DNA of 64,000 bases from Tanypteryx hageni. Its lineage: Eukaryota; Arthropoda; Insecta; Odonata; Petaluridae. The position numbers and the translations under genes were made by a program. The stretch covers positions 35,914,061 through 35,978,060 of the forward strand of contig CM054117.1 in NCBI GenBank assembly GCA_028673005.1, in the 5' to 3' direction. Shown here piece by piece: positions 47,952 through 59,833 of the stretch. The notes beneath the pieces are model-generated. The model had not been told where the DNA came from. It worked only from the letters and a program-made list of their open reading frames with translations, and made no database searches. Positions within the stretch are counted from its first letter, which is position 1. The number at the start of each line of letters is the position of its first letter.

Positions 47952-49545
47952 GTACATCATCATCATAGGTAGTCTGTCCGTAGACAGGTCCGTGATTATT
48001 CTTGGTTAAACCTGGTTCTCCATATACTCCTATTTTCCGCTGCCCTCTTCATATCTTGATAACTCTCTTTCCCTTTCAAATCGTCTATCAGCTGAAACCT
48101 TTTCCTACCTCTTTCCCTTTTCCCATCTAGTTTTCCTTCTAACACGTCTTTAATCATACTCTCTCTCCTCAGGTAATGTCCAACCCAGTTAGCCTTCCTC
48201 TTTCTGATAGTCTGTATAATCATTCGCTTCTCTCCTGTTCTTCGTAGCACTTCATCGTTTTTCATCCTATCTGTCCATTTTATCTTCAGCATTCTCCTCC
48301 AAGTCCACATTTCAAAGCTTTCCAAGTATTTGATGTCATTTTTCCTTAGCGTCCATGTTTCTGCCCCATACAATGCTATACTCCATACGTAGCATTTTAT
48401 CAACTTCTTGCGGATATCTTCCCTTATATTCCCTGTAAGTAGTTGTTTCTTTCTCCTGAAAGCCGCTTTTGCTTTTCCTATTCTAGTTTTGATCTCATCC
48501 GTACATTTTGCCTCTCGTGTTATGATACTTCCAAGGTATTTATATTCTGAAACTTGTTCTAATGGCTTTTCCCCAATAGTTATGTTCAGATTCTCTTCTT
48601 TACCCGATGTTCGAATTACCTTGGATTTTTCTGTATTTATTTCCATACCGTATTTTCTACCTGTTATCACTAGTCTATTTATCATTTTTTGTAGCTCCTC
48701 TTCCTTTCTTGCTAGAAGTACTTGATCATCTGCGTATTTTACTGTTCATATAATCCTTCCTCCAATTTTGAAATCCCCTGTGCCTTCTAAAGCTTCTTGC
48801 ATTAGACTTTCTCCATATATATTGAATAGGGTTGGCGATAGGCAGCAGCCTTGTCTTACTCCTCGACCGATATTTATTCCGCAGGTGTCCACATTCTCAA
48901 ACCTGACCTTTACAACTTGATTCTTATATAGATTCCTAATCAGTCTTCTGTCTTTCCAGTCTACACCTATATCCTTTAATATCTTCATCAACTTTACCCA
49001 ATTTACTCTATCAAAGGCCTTCTGCCAGTCTACGAAACATGCGCAGATATCTTGACTGTATTCTATTGTCCTTTCTGATATGATTCTAACTACTCCTATA
49101 GCATCTCTAGTTCCTCGTCCTTTTCTGAAACCGAATTGATCTTCCCCTATTATTTCTTCTGCCTTTTTCTCCAGCCTTTTATTAAGAATCCTCGTGATGA
49201 TCTTCGATGTGTGTGACAGAAGGCTTATAGTTCTGTAATCTTTACACTGCATTGCCTTTGGCTTCTTCTTTAGAAGGATCATTGTTACTTCTAGGAAATC
49301 CTGAGGCCACTCTCCCGTGTCGTAAATCTTATTAATTAATTTCGTGATCGCTTTTAGTCCTTCTGATCCTATGACTTTAAGTATCTCAGCCGGTATTTCA
49401 TCGCTGCCCGTGGCTTTCCCCTTCTTTAGTTCCACTATCGCCTTTTCTACTTCGCTCTCCATAATACTTGGTCCTAAGTTGTCTTCTTCAATGTTTTCCT
49501 CATTTTCCAGTTTTTGCATTTTTTTGTACATATACGGCCTTTAAT
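47952..49545 (-). mobile_element. 5'-truncated RTE-like LINE
   Basis: Inserted in the second unit of the tandem duplication. On the minus strand it ends with ATGATGATG-type repeats, after CGGACAGACTACC, the short simple tail typical of RTE-like elements. The upstream end cuts straight into the reverse transcriptase, so the endonuclease region is absent. Target-site details can be read from unit 1. Confidence 0.85.
47996..49531 (-). pseudogene. RTE-like reverse transcriptase, one in-frame stop
   Basis: One minus-strand frame of 512 codons. It contains LKKGKATGSDEIPAEILK and DYRTISLLSHTSKIITRILN at the start of the palm; QFGFRKGRGTRDAI; FVDWQKAFDRVNW as catalytic motif A; GRGVRQGCCLSPTLFNIYGE as motif B; and YADDQVLL as motif C. 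A TGA at 48746-48748 falls four codons before YADD. After that come the thumb (EINTEKSKVI, YKYLGSIIT) and the C-terminal YVWSIALYGAETWTL, MWTWRRMLKIKW, NWVGHYLRR and GKRERGRKRFQ. The thumb and C-terminal blocks follow the RTE/BovB pattern. It is nearly intact but truncated. Confidence 0.92.
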
Positions 49546-50114
49546 TCGAACTCACGTATTCAGTATAGATAGGTTCAATCGTTTAAAAGGTTTGTTACAA
49601 ATTTTTATTTGAGAAAAAAATCATTTAAAAAATGTATTTAAAAAAATTAATACTGCATTAATTTTAATCTGGATAGTAAGTTTTCATTGAAAATTTTCAG
49701 TAAATATAGTTATTTTATCTTATGCTTCATATGTACAAAAAACGTCGATAAATAACTTACTTTATACCCGAATCTAACATAAGAGATCCTCGATTTTCGC
49801 AAACTAAAATTCGGAAAACCCCTCGTCTTGGATCAGGGTAACTACAGTAGTTGTGATCCAAGTTATAATTCATCTTTCAGAAACTGAAGCTTACTTCATA
49901 TTTTGAATATTGTGAAAATGTTGATTAGGAAATTTTATATTCTTTTCCTTAATTTCTGATGACATATTCTAGCATTTTTAATGATTCCTTGTTTCTGTAT
50001 TACAATATTTTAAGAATAAATTGAGATGCAGATCTAAATGATTGGTAATGAAGATAACTGCAAACTTGGTTTCCCCAAGTCCTTTAATGTTGTTTGAATT
50101 TTTTAAAATAATTA

Positions 50115-50803
50115 CAGTGCAACCTCTATAATCCAAACTAATTAATGCAAGGGCATGTTCGGATTATCGAGGTGTTTGGATTACTGGATTCTAAGTAAAT
50201 TACCACATTTTTAACAAAAAAATATTTATTATAATGTATAGTAGGTATATATTCACAGTAAAAACTGAAAATTTATATATACATACATGATTACATCTTG
50301 TTAAAGTAAATAGTCATCCATCTTTTTTGTTTTATACCTTTCACTAGGTTCTTATATGCTTCCTCATGCAGCTGATGATGTAGTAGTAGTATATAAGTAG
50401 TGTATCAATATTCATATAAAATAACGAGGAAAAATACATTATGTATTAAATTTCTGTAAATAAAACGCCAATTAATGTACTCACAGTTCACTAAAATGAC
50501 TGTGAGAGAACTGCATTGATGGATGGGAAATTTGAACTCCACACTGGGCTGTGGCAGTAGGAAGGAGCGATATCGGCATGGCCGGCAGTGCCGATATCGC
50601 TAATTCCTTTTAAAGCAATGTTTCAAAGAATCATCTGTTCAGCCATAAGAGGTGTTAGTAGTGGACATCTGTGTCCAACTTTGTTACAAAATAAAAGCTT
50701 CAAATTTTACTTTCCGACGCTTGCTTCGCTTAACCGATACTTTACACCTGATGTTGAGAAACAGTTCGGATTACTAGGAGTTCGGATTACAGAGGTTGCA
50801 TTA
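50115..50803. mobile_element. pogo/Tigger-like MITE
   Basis: The left end CAGTGCAACCTCTATAATCC and the right end, read inward, TAATGCAACCTCTGTAATCC are inverted repeats (about 17 of 20), with TA on both sides (50113-50114, 50804-50805). The GGATTA(T/C) plus CGA motifs near each end fit the family in which the element mimics 'uncoded' ends. No transposase is seen. A perfect 12-bp hairpin lies at 50567-50600. Confidence 0.8.
50567..50600. repeat. Perfect 12-bp hairpin inside the MITE
   Basis: GCGATATCGGCA (50567-50578) and TGCCGATATCGC (50589-50600) are exact reverse complements around a 10-base loop TGGCCGGCAG. The stem is GC-rich in an AT-rich element. Confidence 0.9.
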
Positions 50804-51292
50804 TAATCAGATTCCTGCCATAAAGAGGACGTGATATTTATTAATGGATGATAATTCTTTGCTACAGTGATATGCCTTGGATAATGGGAGACTGACCCAG
50901 ACTTCAATTAGGTACCCTTCAACTCTCTTGGAAAATAAACCACACCATACATATTATCGGCAATATTGTTTCTTGAACTCATGTTTTACCATTTCTAGCT
51001 AAAATTTGCAATAAAAACAAGTAATTCACATCTTTTATATTTTTGCCATGGTAAGTTTTGCCTTGGTATAAATAATTAGTGAGTTACTTCAATTTGACTT
51101 CCAAATTGTTGTAATAAAATTCTAATGATTATTTTACTATTATGGTTAATGAAAAAGCTGCAATAAATTTTTTAAACAAAGGCATTTTGGTGCTTTTTTG
51201 TCCTGCATTGTGAGGCTTATTCTAGGCCTGCACTGGTTTATTTGAAATATGGTGTTTATGCTGAGTTAAATTATGGAATCATCATATATATA

Positions 51293-51982
51293 GGAGGAGA
51301 ATTCAAAAAGGGCAATGTATTTTTTTCTTTACAAAAGGTAAACAAAAACAAATGTAATTTCCTAGCTTCTCCACACATTTGTTATTTTGGTCCATGAGCT
51401 TCCATAAGCCATATGCAAAGAATGTTTTCAGTTGCACTCAAAGTCATATATGCACCACATCCTTTGACACCCACCTTGCACAAATTTGGTGCAAGGTGGG
51501 TGTCACAGATCCACAGCTAATGTCCAACTTGTCAGCTATATCAGTGACAGTAATCCATCTATCCTCTTGAACCAGAGCATTAACTCCATCAACATTGTCT
51601 GCTGTTTGAAGTGGTTGGATGGCCGAGTGGTCTTCATCAATGACACTTGTTCTTTCATTTTGGAACCTTTCCACTCATTGGTACACCTTCCTTTGCATAA
51701 TACAGTTTTCTCCATATTGTACTAACATTCTTCTGTGAATCTTGGAGGGTTTTACTCCCTCTGACCACAAAAATCAAATGATAGCACGTTGCTCAACAAT
51801 GGTGCAATCCGAAAGTGGAGCCAACATGCTTACACTGTGATTGCATGAGACTTACTAAACATAACGACTATCCCATAACATGCCCAGACTTAAGTACGTA
51901 TTAAGCATGTCCACAAGATCGCTGTATGACAAATTACCAGGATTTTACATGCCAATTGCTCTTACTTTTTGGATTCTCCTTG
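51293..51982 (-). mobile_element. Internally deleted mariner element
   Basis: The left end GGAGGAGAATTCAAAAAG and the right end, read inward, CAAGGAGAATCCAAAAAG are inverted repeats flanked by TA (51291-51292, 51983-51984). The minus strand encodes MLAPLSDCTIVEQRAII, a stop, FLWSEGVKPSKIHRRML, another stop, VERFQNERTSVIDEDHSAIQ and ITVTDIADKLDISCGSV, the N-terminal helix-turn-helix domains of mariner transposase. It then passes from ICARWV directly to CVEKLGNYI, a C-terminal motif. The catalytic D,D(34)D region has been deleted. At 690 bp it is about half a normal mariner. Confidence 0.9.
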
Positions 51983-52428
51983 TATATATGCCAATTTCTT
52001 GCCTGACTGCATGTAATTTTATAAGTAAACAACTACATAGTGTAGAAACCAGTGGGAGGTATCACTTTAATTGCAATAAAGAGTATGATGGTGTGATAAG
52101 GTTTTTTAACCAATTTGATTGATGTTTAATTTTTAAAAGTTTTTCTCTTTTAATTTTTTCCATTTGAATAACATGGGAATGAATGCAGCATATTTTTAAT
52201 TTGCATTTTAAAATTAATTACAATCAAGCTCCTAACTCAGGACTTAAAACGATTGTGCACATGAAAGTACTCCGAGTCTAGGGATCTGTAACCAGATTTG
52301 GTATTTCTTTGGTTCAACAAGTTTTTCTAGACTTCTGAAGAAGTAAAATACAATATGAAATTTTGTTGAAAATTTTCACTTTTCCGATTCATTGATGTAA
52401 TATTTCTATCATTACATACTTTGTTATG

Positions 52429-53223
52429 CAATGGGGTGATCAGATTTAAAAAATTGAAAAACAGCAGACAAATTTTAATTCAATGAAACAAGTCATTTAA
52501 AAGCATAATCCCAACCAAGGCTAAATAGAAATTAAGCTTAACAATCCTGAAATATAGGTGGATAAACAAAAAATTAATTTGCTTTTTAAATATTTATCAA
52601 TTTTTATTTGCAATAAATTTGCAGCTGATGTTGAAGGAGTTGGTACTGAAGCTGGCATGAGAGTTGATGATTCATCCTCTTGTGCAGACGTTTTGTATTT
52701 TGCGGACAAAGATATTTCTTGCAGTAATTTGGGATTGTTTAAAAGCAAACTGTAAAAGTCGGTGCATGAAAGTTCCCAAAAATGAGCTTTTGTCACTATC
52801 ACTGCTTTGATGTTTCCAACGAGGAAAAGGTTCTTTTCATGTCCACAGAGCATTTGAGAGACAACTTTCTATAGCTGAGCTTGTGCCAGGTATAGATAAA
52901 GCTAATTCCAAAATCATTTGAATATTTTTAACGAAATTCTTTCACCTTGCACAAACCATCGTTCAACAGTTTCAGTTAAAGTCGTGTTCCATTCGGCAAT
53001 TTTGCTTTTACTGATATTTGTAACATTGTGGTGTTCATTAAAAAGCTCATTTTCATCTATAACTTGCATATGTGTAGGATAAATTTTTCGTCTTTGTATA
53101 TTAAATGGCACTCTCGGAAAAACAGGACAATTGGCATCCCATTTTAACTTTATCAGGACAACGGGACATTTAACTAAAAAAACGGGACAATCCTGTTAAA
53201 AACAGGACGTATAGTCACCATAG
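52429..53223 (-). mobile_element. Decayed hAT element with C-terminal transposase remnant
   Basis: The ends CAATGGGGTGATCAGATT and, read inward from the right, CTATGGTGACTATACGTCCTG match the CAGGGTGACCAGA..CCTG class of hAT ends. Minus-strand frames 53111-52914 and 52853-52521 give HNVTNISKSKIAEWNTTLTE and VGNIKAVIVTKAHFWELSCT, DFYSLLLNNPKLLQEISLSA, KY. This is the C-terminal VKAILIVKYNF...C.EFY.FLL..P.LL..I..S.KY region of BED-type hAT proteins. The duplication is unclear, so it is old. Confidence 0.7.
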
Positions 53224-56200
53224 TTTACACTCTTTTTCTATATAAAATGCACATTTCCTGTGAAGTAATTTATCTAGAATTACTCAGAAACAATCTAAAA
53301 TTCATAGTGCTCAAATTGGGTTGGAATGGCATTTTGGTTGTTAAAAAATTAAGCTAGAAGCATTCCCGAGTTGAAATATTATAAAAAAATAAATGGAAAT
53401 AACATCATTTCTGAACAAGTTCAAATTCACTAATAAAAATCATTTTTAGTACATGTTTGTTGGTACCTCGGTTCAAGTGGATGTGATGGCAAACCGATCT
53501 CTCTCACTCACATGCCTCGTGTATGAGCGACTATATTTGTGATGACTTGTAAACTGTATTTGTCGACTTAGTGGAATAAGTCAAAACTTGTTATAGTGCT
53601 AAACTGTGCTCGAATCCAGCAGGAACCCATGGAAACTCTGTTCCACTTGATACAAAATGAAACCCATAGCATTCCCATTGTTAAAAAACAAAATAAGAAT
53701 GTTCCAGTCACTAGCAAGCATTCTGGTTGTTAAAATTTTCAAATTCAAGCACTGAATTTTGTGCAGATACATTATTTTATGCAGATGCAACTTTAAATGT
53801 CTTAAAAAATCTGTTTTCTCTCTAGTACTGATTACTATAACACATTTTAAGATGTGAAGGTGTTCTTGGTATCAATCCATTTATAACTTTTACCATTCAA
53901 ACATTATAATGCCATGAGTAAGCACATTGTTTTTATAAGGATAGGTTTTCAAGAAATAAATAAGTCAACATTCAGGTTTATATTAACTTCTTTATTTTCA
54001 ATTGTTTGTCTATATTTTCTACCAACCTATGTAATGCTGGTCATATCTACATTATGCTTCATTTGTGTATGTTGCAATGTATGTACTTGTGTATATATGT
54101 AGGAATACATATATAAACTTACATAGGTATTTGTCAATACTTGTGTTATCGTTTACACCCCAATTTTGAATTTTTTCTCAGAATATTAATGTTATGTTTT
54201 AAATTAAGCAGATGCTTGATAGGCATATGGTGAGCAGATAATGATTTCATGATTGTACATCAGATGATTAAGATTCTTACGTCAAGCCCACATTTTAATA
54301 AATGGTAATTGAGGTCTTTTGAAACACATTAACTGAATTTCTAAGTGAGCCAAAAATAATTTTAAGTTCACAAAATGCTTCCTCGATAACAAAATATTTC
54401 TTTCTCCTAAGCATTTAAACGTCAATTTCAGCGCAAAAATTAGAGCAAATTTTCTACTTTCAATTCTTTAACGTTCCTGAATATAATAACCAGGATGAAA
54501 ACGTCAGAAACCATACTTTATGGGGGAATAACAAAAACCCTAAATCTGAATGGACCATATGCATTATCAATCACATGCAAACACCAAAATATTTATCTTT
54601 AACATATGGTATGGTACTCATTTATGTTTAACAGCTTGAAAAAATCCAACAATGGGACAGCATGATAAACAAATCCCAAAAAAATTTCTCCAAGATTCCT
54701 CATCCAATTAACACATCAAAGTGGGATTCTTCGTATGAGAATCTGTGGAGATCAAAACTGTGTAGATTTTTCAGGGAGAACTCAACAAAAAAGCACGTCC
54801 ATATATAATCTTAGAGTGGGGGATATTAATCTAAATAGAAGAGCTAACCAAAAAAAAGACAGGCATCGGCCCAAGGAGGACAAATCAACATGTGAAACCT
54901 TCAACAACATCTTGAAGGAGCTAAAAATACACCTCACACCGACACACTCACACATACTCACATACACGCAATGACAATTCACCTCTTCCATCACGTGTTA
55001 TGGTGCATCTAAAATCTAGCAACTGTGCAAATTTTTTTATGCTCACTACAAACAATAGACAATAGTTGGCTTTGTCATGGGGCAGGAGGGCGAGGAAAAG
55101 GAGGCGTCTGTCAATTTTTCCTAGTAATAGCTGTCTATTGTATTGTTTTCTTTTTTTAAATTCTCGTATCAAAACAGTTTTTTTTTCACTCCTATCCACA
55201 AGTATAAAATGTTCTTCCATGTGATAAGTAGCATGGCATCAGTGCAAATAATTTTTTTGCAAACGTGTCTTACTTATACCCCCGCACATTCTGTCATACA
55301 TCATATATATATATATTTATTTTTTTGGTTTGTTCAACATTTTCCCATTCAAAAGAATCAATAACACTTGCACATGCAATGAGCGAATGTACCACCAAAG
55401 GAAGTTTTATGAACTCATGTACCTTTGTCACATAAAATGGCACAAACATATTCACAATATACTTTACCAAGTATGAACAGTGAGGATCACAAATGGGTGG
55501 CTGAAATTACTTTTTGCAGCGGGTGTCCAAAAAATAAATATTTGGGATGTCGGTGTGGTAAATGACAGTACTGCCAAATCAAAACAGCATTTCAAAAAAG
55601 ATGCAATGAAAAATAATTTTTTTCTATGCGACGGTACGCTGGTATTTTTTCCTATAGCCATGGGTGTTTTTAGAAACATTTCATTTCAATAACTGTGTCA
55701 TTTTTTTCTACTTACAAATTGACAGAATGCCCAAATTACATTCTATCGCCATGTACAGCTAGCATATGGTAGCACTTTCATTGAACACAGGATAGCTAAC
55801 ACCACCTTGGCACTTTTTTTAAATGTAGGCGTCAAATCTTGTCACATTAAAAAAAATAACATTGCTATGGGATTACTTTTTCGTCAACCCCTTCAAAAAT
55901 TACTGGATTTCAGGACTTCTCCACTCTTTTCAGTAATATATATATATCATATATATATATATATTAATTTATATATATGCAATATATATACTTATAAGTA
56001 TATTATATATTTATATATAGTTATACGTTTGTGGGTGGTTCTAGATTACATACATAACCCACAGCCCCAGCTAACTTTTTTGTTCCTATTTATTCCATGC
56101 CGATAGTTTCATTTTGCATGCTCATGTAGGATTATGTGAAAATGATGTGCATGTCAAGGTCTAAAAAATGATATCTCAGGTCGGGATTATTTAGAGGGGT

Positions 56201-57882
56201 TAATAGTGGGGATTAGGGTAAAAGATAGTGTTCTTTTTATTGAATGGGAACAAACACTTTAGTAATGGAAACAATACACTGTTTCATAAAAGCAGAGGCT
56301 GATACACATTATAACGCATCTATTTGATTGCACATCCCAATAATTAATAACAAATCCTCCACCACTAGATGTGACTGAAAAGATAAAATTATACATCTTT
56401 CCATATTTTTTTTCATCAAACTTTAGTTGTCGTTTCACTAACATGCTCTGGTCAATGATTTCCAGGAATCAATTTTTCAAAGCTAGTCATGTTTAAAACC
56501 TCTAATCATTAAACGACCTTGGAGAAGGGGAAGGAAGATACTCAGCATTTTTTTCATGTCACATCAGTCATTACAATTATACAAGAACATATTATGTGGG
56601 ATGAGGATTATACACAGCTCTCTTGGTTTCTGTCTCGTAATCAACAACACTACATTTAAAAACTATTAAACTACCTACATAGCTACATTGTTACTAAGCA
56701 ACTTTGTTAGTGTGGTTTTTCCATTTTTGCATGTTGACTGCACAAAAAATACAAACAAAACGCTGGATTGGCTATAATCATTCCTCCACGTGATCCTAAA
56801 AAGCCTTTCTTCTTCTTCATTAAAAACTATTGCGTGAATTTCTTCTACATCTATGCACTAATAACAGGAAATTATTTTTGTTAATGTTGTTCCATATTTT
56901 CCCTCTAAACTATACTGAACTTTGTACATGTTTTCACAGGGGACTTTTCCCTTCACATTTTTTTCTTTTATATATATATATATATTTTTATATATATAAT
57001 ATTTATATATATCTCCCGCTTCTACTGGCATTAATATCTGTTACAACAACTATACGTCCCTCTTGTCCAAATATTGTTTTCTGTTAAAAAATAGGCCCCA
57101 TTCCCATCACAAGTAATTCTCTTTACAAATGCATCCTCTCAGTTTTAGCTTTTTGTTATGTTCTTAAATTATAAACTATCTACATTAGAGAATAATATTT
57201 TTCATTGTTCATCAGGCAAGAACATCTTACGCGATCATTTATGTCACCTCTTGCCATCTAAATTTACAATTCAATTTAATTAAAAAAAAATCACGAGAAA
57301 CTTGCAGTCTCTCAATTACTTCATATATGGTACTCCAAAATTAACGATAACTGTAAAAAAAAATCAGCACATACTTACAACATTCTTTTTAGGAAAGTGC
57401 ACAGTTCCCACCCTGATTTCTACCTTTTTCGAAAGAATTCTGACATGCAATGCATTAAATCCAATGCCTATGGCAACCTATGGTAAAACAAGCAATTTTT
57501 CTTTCACTAGATGTTATGATTTCATACAAGTTTTTTACTGTTGTCCTTTTTTCTGGCAGCTGTAATTTTTTTCCTCTTCTTTAGTGCACACACAACATTC
57601 TACATAGTACACAAGTCCATTTTTCAGCTATGCCATCAAAATCTTTATACTTGTTACCAGTACTTGTGACGGAGTGAAGATTTTTTTCTCATTCCATCAT
57701 CCAACGCTGCCCTTTCAACACTCGCTCACACACAAAAGCACACACTTATATATGATTACATTTTCCCACAATATCTTCTTAACTTCTGTGTCATCCACCA
57801 CCACCTGCACCACCTCACAGCTCTCTTCCTCATTGCAATCATCCTCAACATTCCTCTAGCAGCCTGCAGAGGACCTTTACCA
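53224..57882. other. Unassigned AT-rich sequence, possibly minus-strand 3' UTR
   Basis: No homology to any gene or transposon I recognise. AT-dinucleotide-rich palindromic tracts occur at about 55936-56010 and 56969-57012. Minus-strand AATAAA sites exist (for example near 56234-56239). If the exon at 57883-57924 is real, part of this would be its 3' UTR. Confidence 0.35.
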
Positions 57883-57924
57883 TCAAACCAAAAGGCTTGG
57901 AGCTAGCCAATCTTCATCTGCCAG
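57883..57924 (-). CDS. Possible terminal exon of a minus-strand gene
   Basis: On the minus strand, a strong C/T tract (CTCTCTCTCTTATTGTTCCA) is followed by TTTGACAG, a good acceptor ending at 57925. Read in phase 0, the sequence gives LADEDWLAPSLLV and TGA (57883-57885), 14 codons including stop. The other two phases hit stops within six codons. It lies about 4.2 kb downstream of the Gln/Ala-rich exon on the same strand, but I cannot show that they belong together. The protein end is not one I recognise. Confidence 0.3.
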   Translation of the reverse strand: MADEDWLAPSLLV

Positions 57925-59756
57925 CTGTCAAATGGAACAATAAGAGAGAGAGTCCATTAACTCAGCGTGGCTTACTAGTAATAGGAAAGAGACAGACATG
58001 ACATGCTCTTCAAAGAGTTAGCAAAGATTTAGTACTGCTAATCCAATATTTAGAATGCTTTTTGATTGGAAATTTTTGATGAAAAACTATGCAATCAAAA
58101 TCTGGTAAGTTATTTAAAATTAGAGCTGATATGTCAAAAAATTTAACTTCATATTGGAAACCTCTTTCAGAATATAATATGAACACACATACTATTTACC
58201 ATCTAATTATATTTAAATTAAACAATTAGGAAATGTTTCACTTAATTAGGATAACTGTTTGATAAAAATTGCAGTGTGTGCAGTATTCTTGGCATTCTCT
58301 CCAAAATTATAAAAACTGAGAAGAAATTTATTTATCAAGAGTTATAATACTTGGTATATTTGAAAATATATCAAAGTTGGTGATTTCGTTAAGTAATCAT
58401 AGAAAGTATATTAGTTACTATCTATAAAACAAATTTATTAACTAATAAAAAATAAATATGTAAAATGTAAAAAAGTAGAAAACTAGCACATCTCATAACA
58501 TTTCCAGGCCAATACCATATCCACACTTTACATGCAAATTTAATTTTGAAATCTAATCCAGCAAAACTTTTTTAAAAATTGTGCATAAAGCAACATATAT
58601 TAATGTGACAAAAACAATACCCTAAAAACCACCCCTATAATGTTCATACATTAGAAAAATACATTTCTCAGCTTCATCATTACTAAAATTAGTCTTAAAC
58701 ACTGACCTTTGCTTTCTCCAAAATGAAAGAATCATAGTAACTAAAATTCTTCTGTCAAAACTAAACTCATCAACTAAAGTCATGATAAGAAGGACGAAAT
58801 GCTGAAAGCCATGCATATTTACAAATGAAGTTAAGAAGGCAACAATATTTAAATATTTAATTATAATCCTTTATTAGTTTTCAATAAGATGACAGATACA
58901 TCATTAGTCAAAACAACAACTCCTGATTCCAATGCATTTAGTGAATGGTACAGTTTAAAACTCCTCCTTTGACAAAAATATTCATTTAAAAAGAATAATT
59001 CAAAACAGAGCATCGACAAAAACAGTTTCCCCTTCAGGAGATGCGGTACAAAAAACTGTCGATCCTCAACAACATTTGTTTTTTAACATTGAAATCATTT
59101 TTCTCCTCAAGGTAATACTTGTGTACATATATTTAACATTCAGGAGTAAAAGTAGTGGTCGGAAATAAAATTGATGACAGCATTCTAGAGATAGCGCTAA
59201 AGCATATCATAGTGCCTGAAAAAAAGAAATACAGGCTTTAGTTTAGATCAAAATAAAAGAGAGAGGCTGCAGTGCTTGAAAATAACAGAAAAGATATGCA
59301 GGTGTTGAAAAGAATTGGCAAAAAGCAATACCCATGCCAAAAAATTATTGTAAATTAATGCCTAATTTATCACCAGGCCTTTTTACAGTTCATGCTCATA
59401 AAAAAAGCATATATACACAGCAATGTTGGAATGATAATAAAAGCAAATGAAAAAATACAGTAAATAAACAAAAAATAAAACATCTGAAAACAATCAATGC
59501 TGTCATGGTAGATTCATCAGAACAAGAGGTGCTACATAAAAGTTTTCAAGCCATAATATAAATGCAAAAAGTTGTGGCTATAAATTAATTTATGTAAATG
59601 AATAAAAATTTTGAAGGATTTAGATCATTTTCACAAAGCGGGAATTAATAATTTTACAACTTTTTGCAGCAGAAAAGCCTTTGCATCTAAAGATTCATAC
59701 CTGTGACAACAAATCTAATAAAACACCAATAGTTAAATGAGATATTTAAAAAGAAA

Positions 59757-59833
59757 TTGAGGTGTTCAGAGCGACAGAGGCAAACTTGCCATGGTCGCAA
59801 AAATCTGATTTCATGTTGCTCTGAACGCTTCAA
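59757..59833 (+). ncRNA. Candidate structured RNA hairpin (miRNA-precursor-like)
   Basis: TTGAGGTGTTCAGAGCGACA (59757-59776) pairs along its whole length with TGTTGCTCTGAACGCTTCAA (59814-59833). That is 20 consecutive pairs with three G:U wobbles, plus two outer A-U pairs, with no bulge. The 37-base loop contains a smaller hairpin, GGCA..UGCC. G:U pairs on the + strand become A:C mismatches on the minus strand, so the + strand is favoured. It lies antisense to the Gln/Ala-rich gene if that gene spans this region. I do not recognise either arm as a known miRNA. Confidence 0.45.

Larger units (their letters stand above)
42945..49850. mobile_element. Outer pogo-like DNA element split by a hAT and a LINE (tentative)
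   Basis: The left end CACCGTATTTACCCGAATCG, followed by AAGACGA, and the right end read inward (CTACTGTAGTTACCCTGATC, then CAAGACGAGG) form an imperfect inverted repeat of about 30 bases. Both lead into C/T-rich AAGACGA motifs. Subtracting the hAT element (43157-47263) and the LINE (about 47952-49545) leaves about 1.2 kb. No transposase was found. I could not establish the target duplication, so the superfamily is uncertain. Confidence 0.55.

Noticed and set aside
55936..57012. AT palindromes as a CRISPR-like or origin-like array
   Set aside because: They are irregular TA/AT dinucleotide tracts without unit repeats or spacers, ordinary for this genome.
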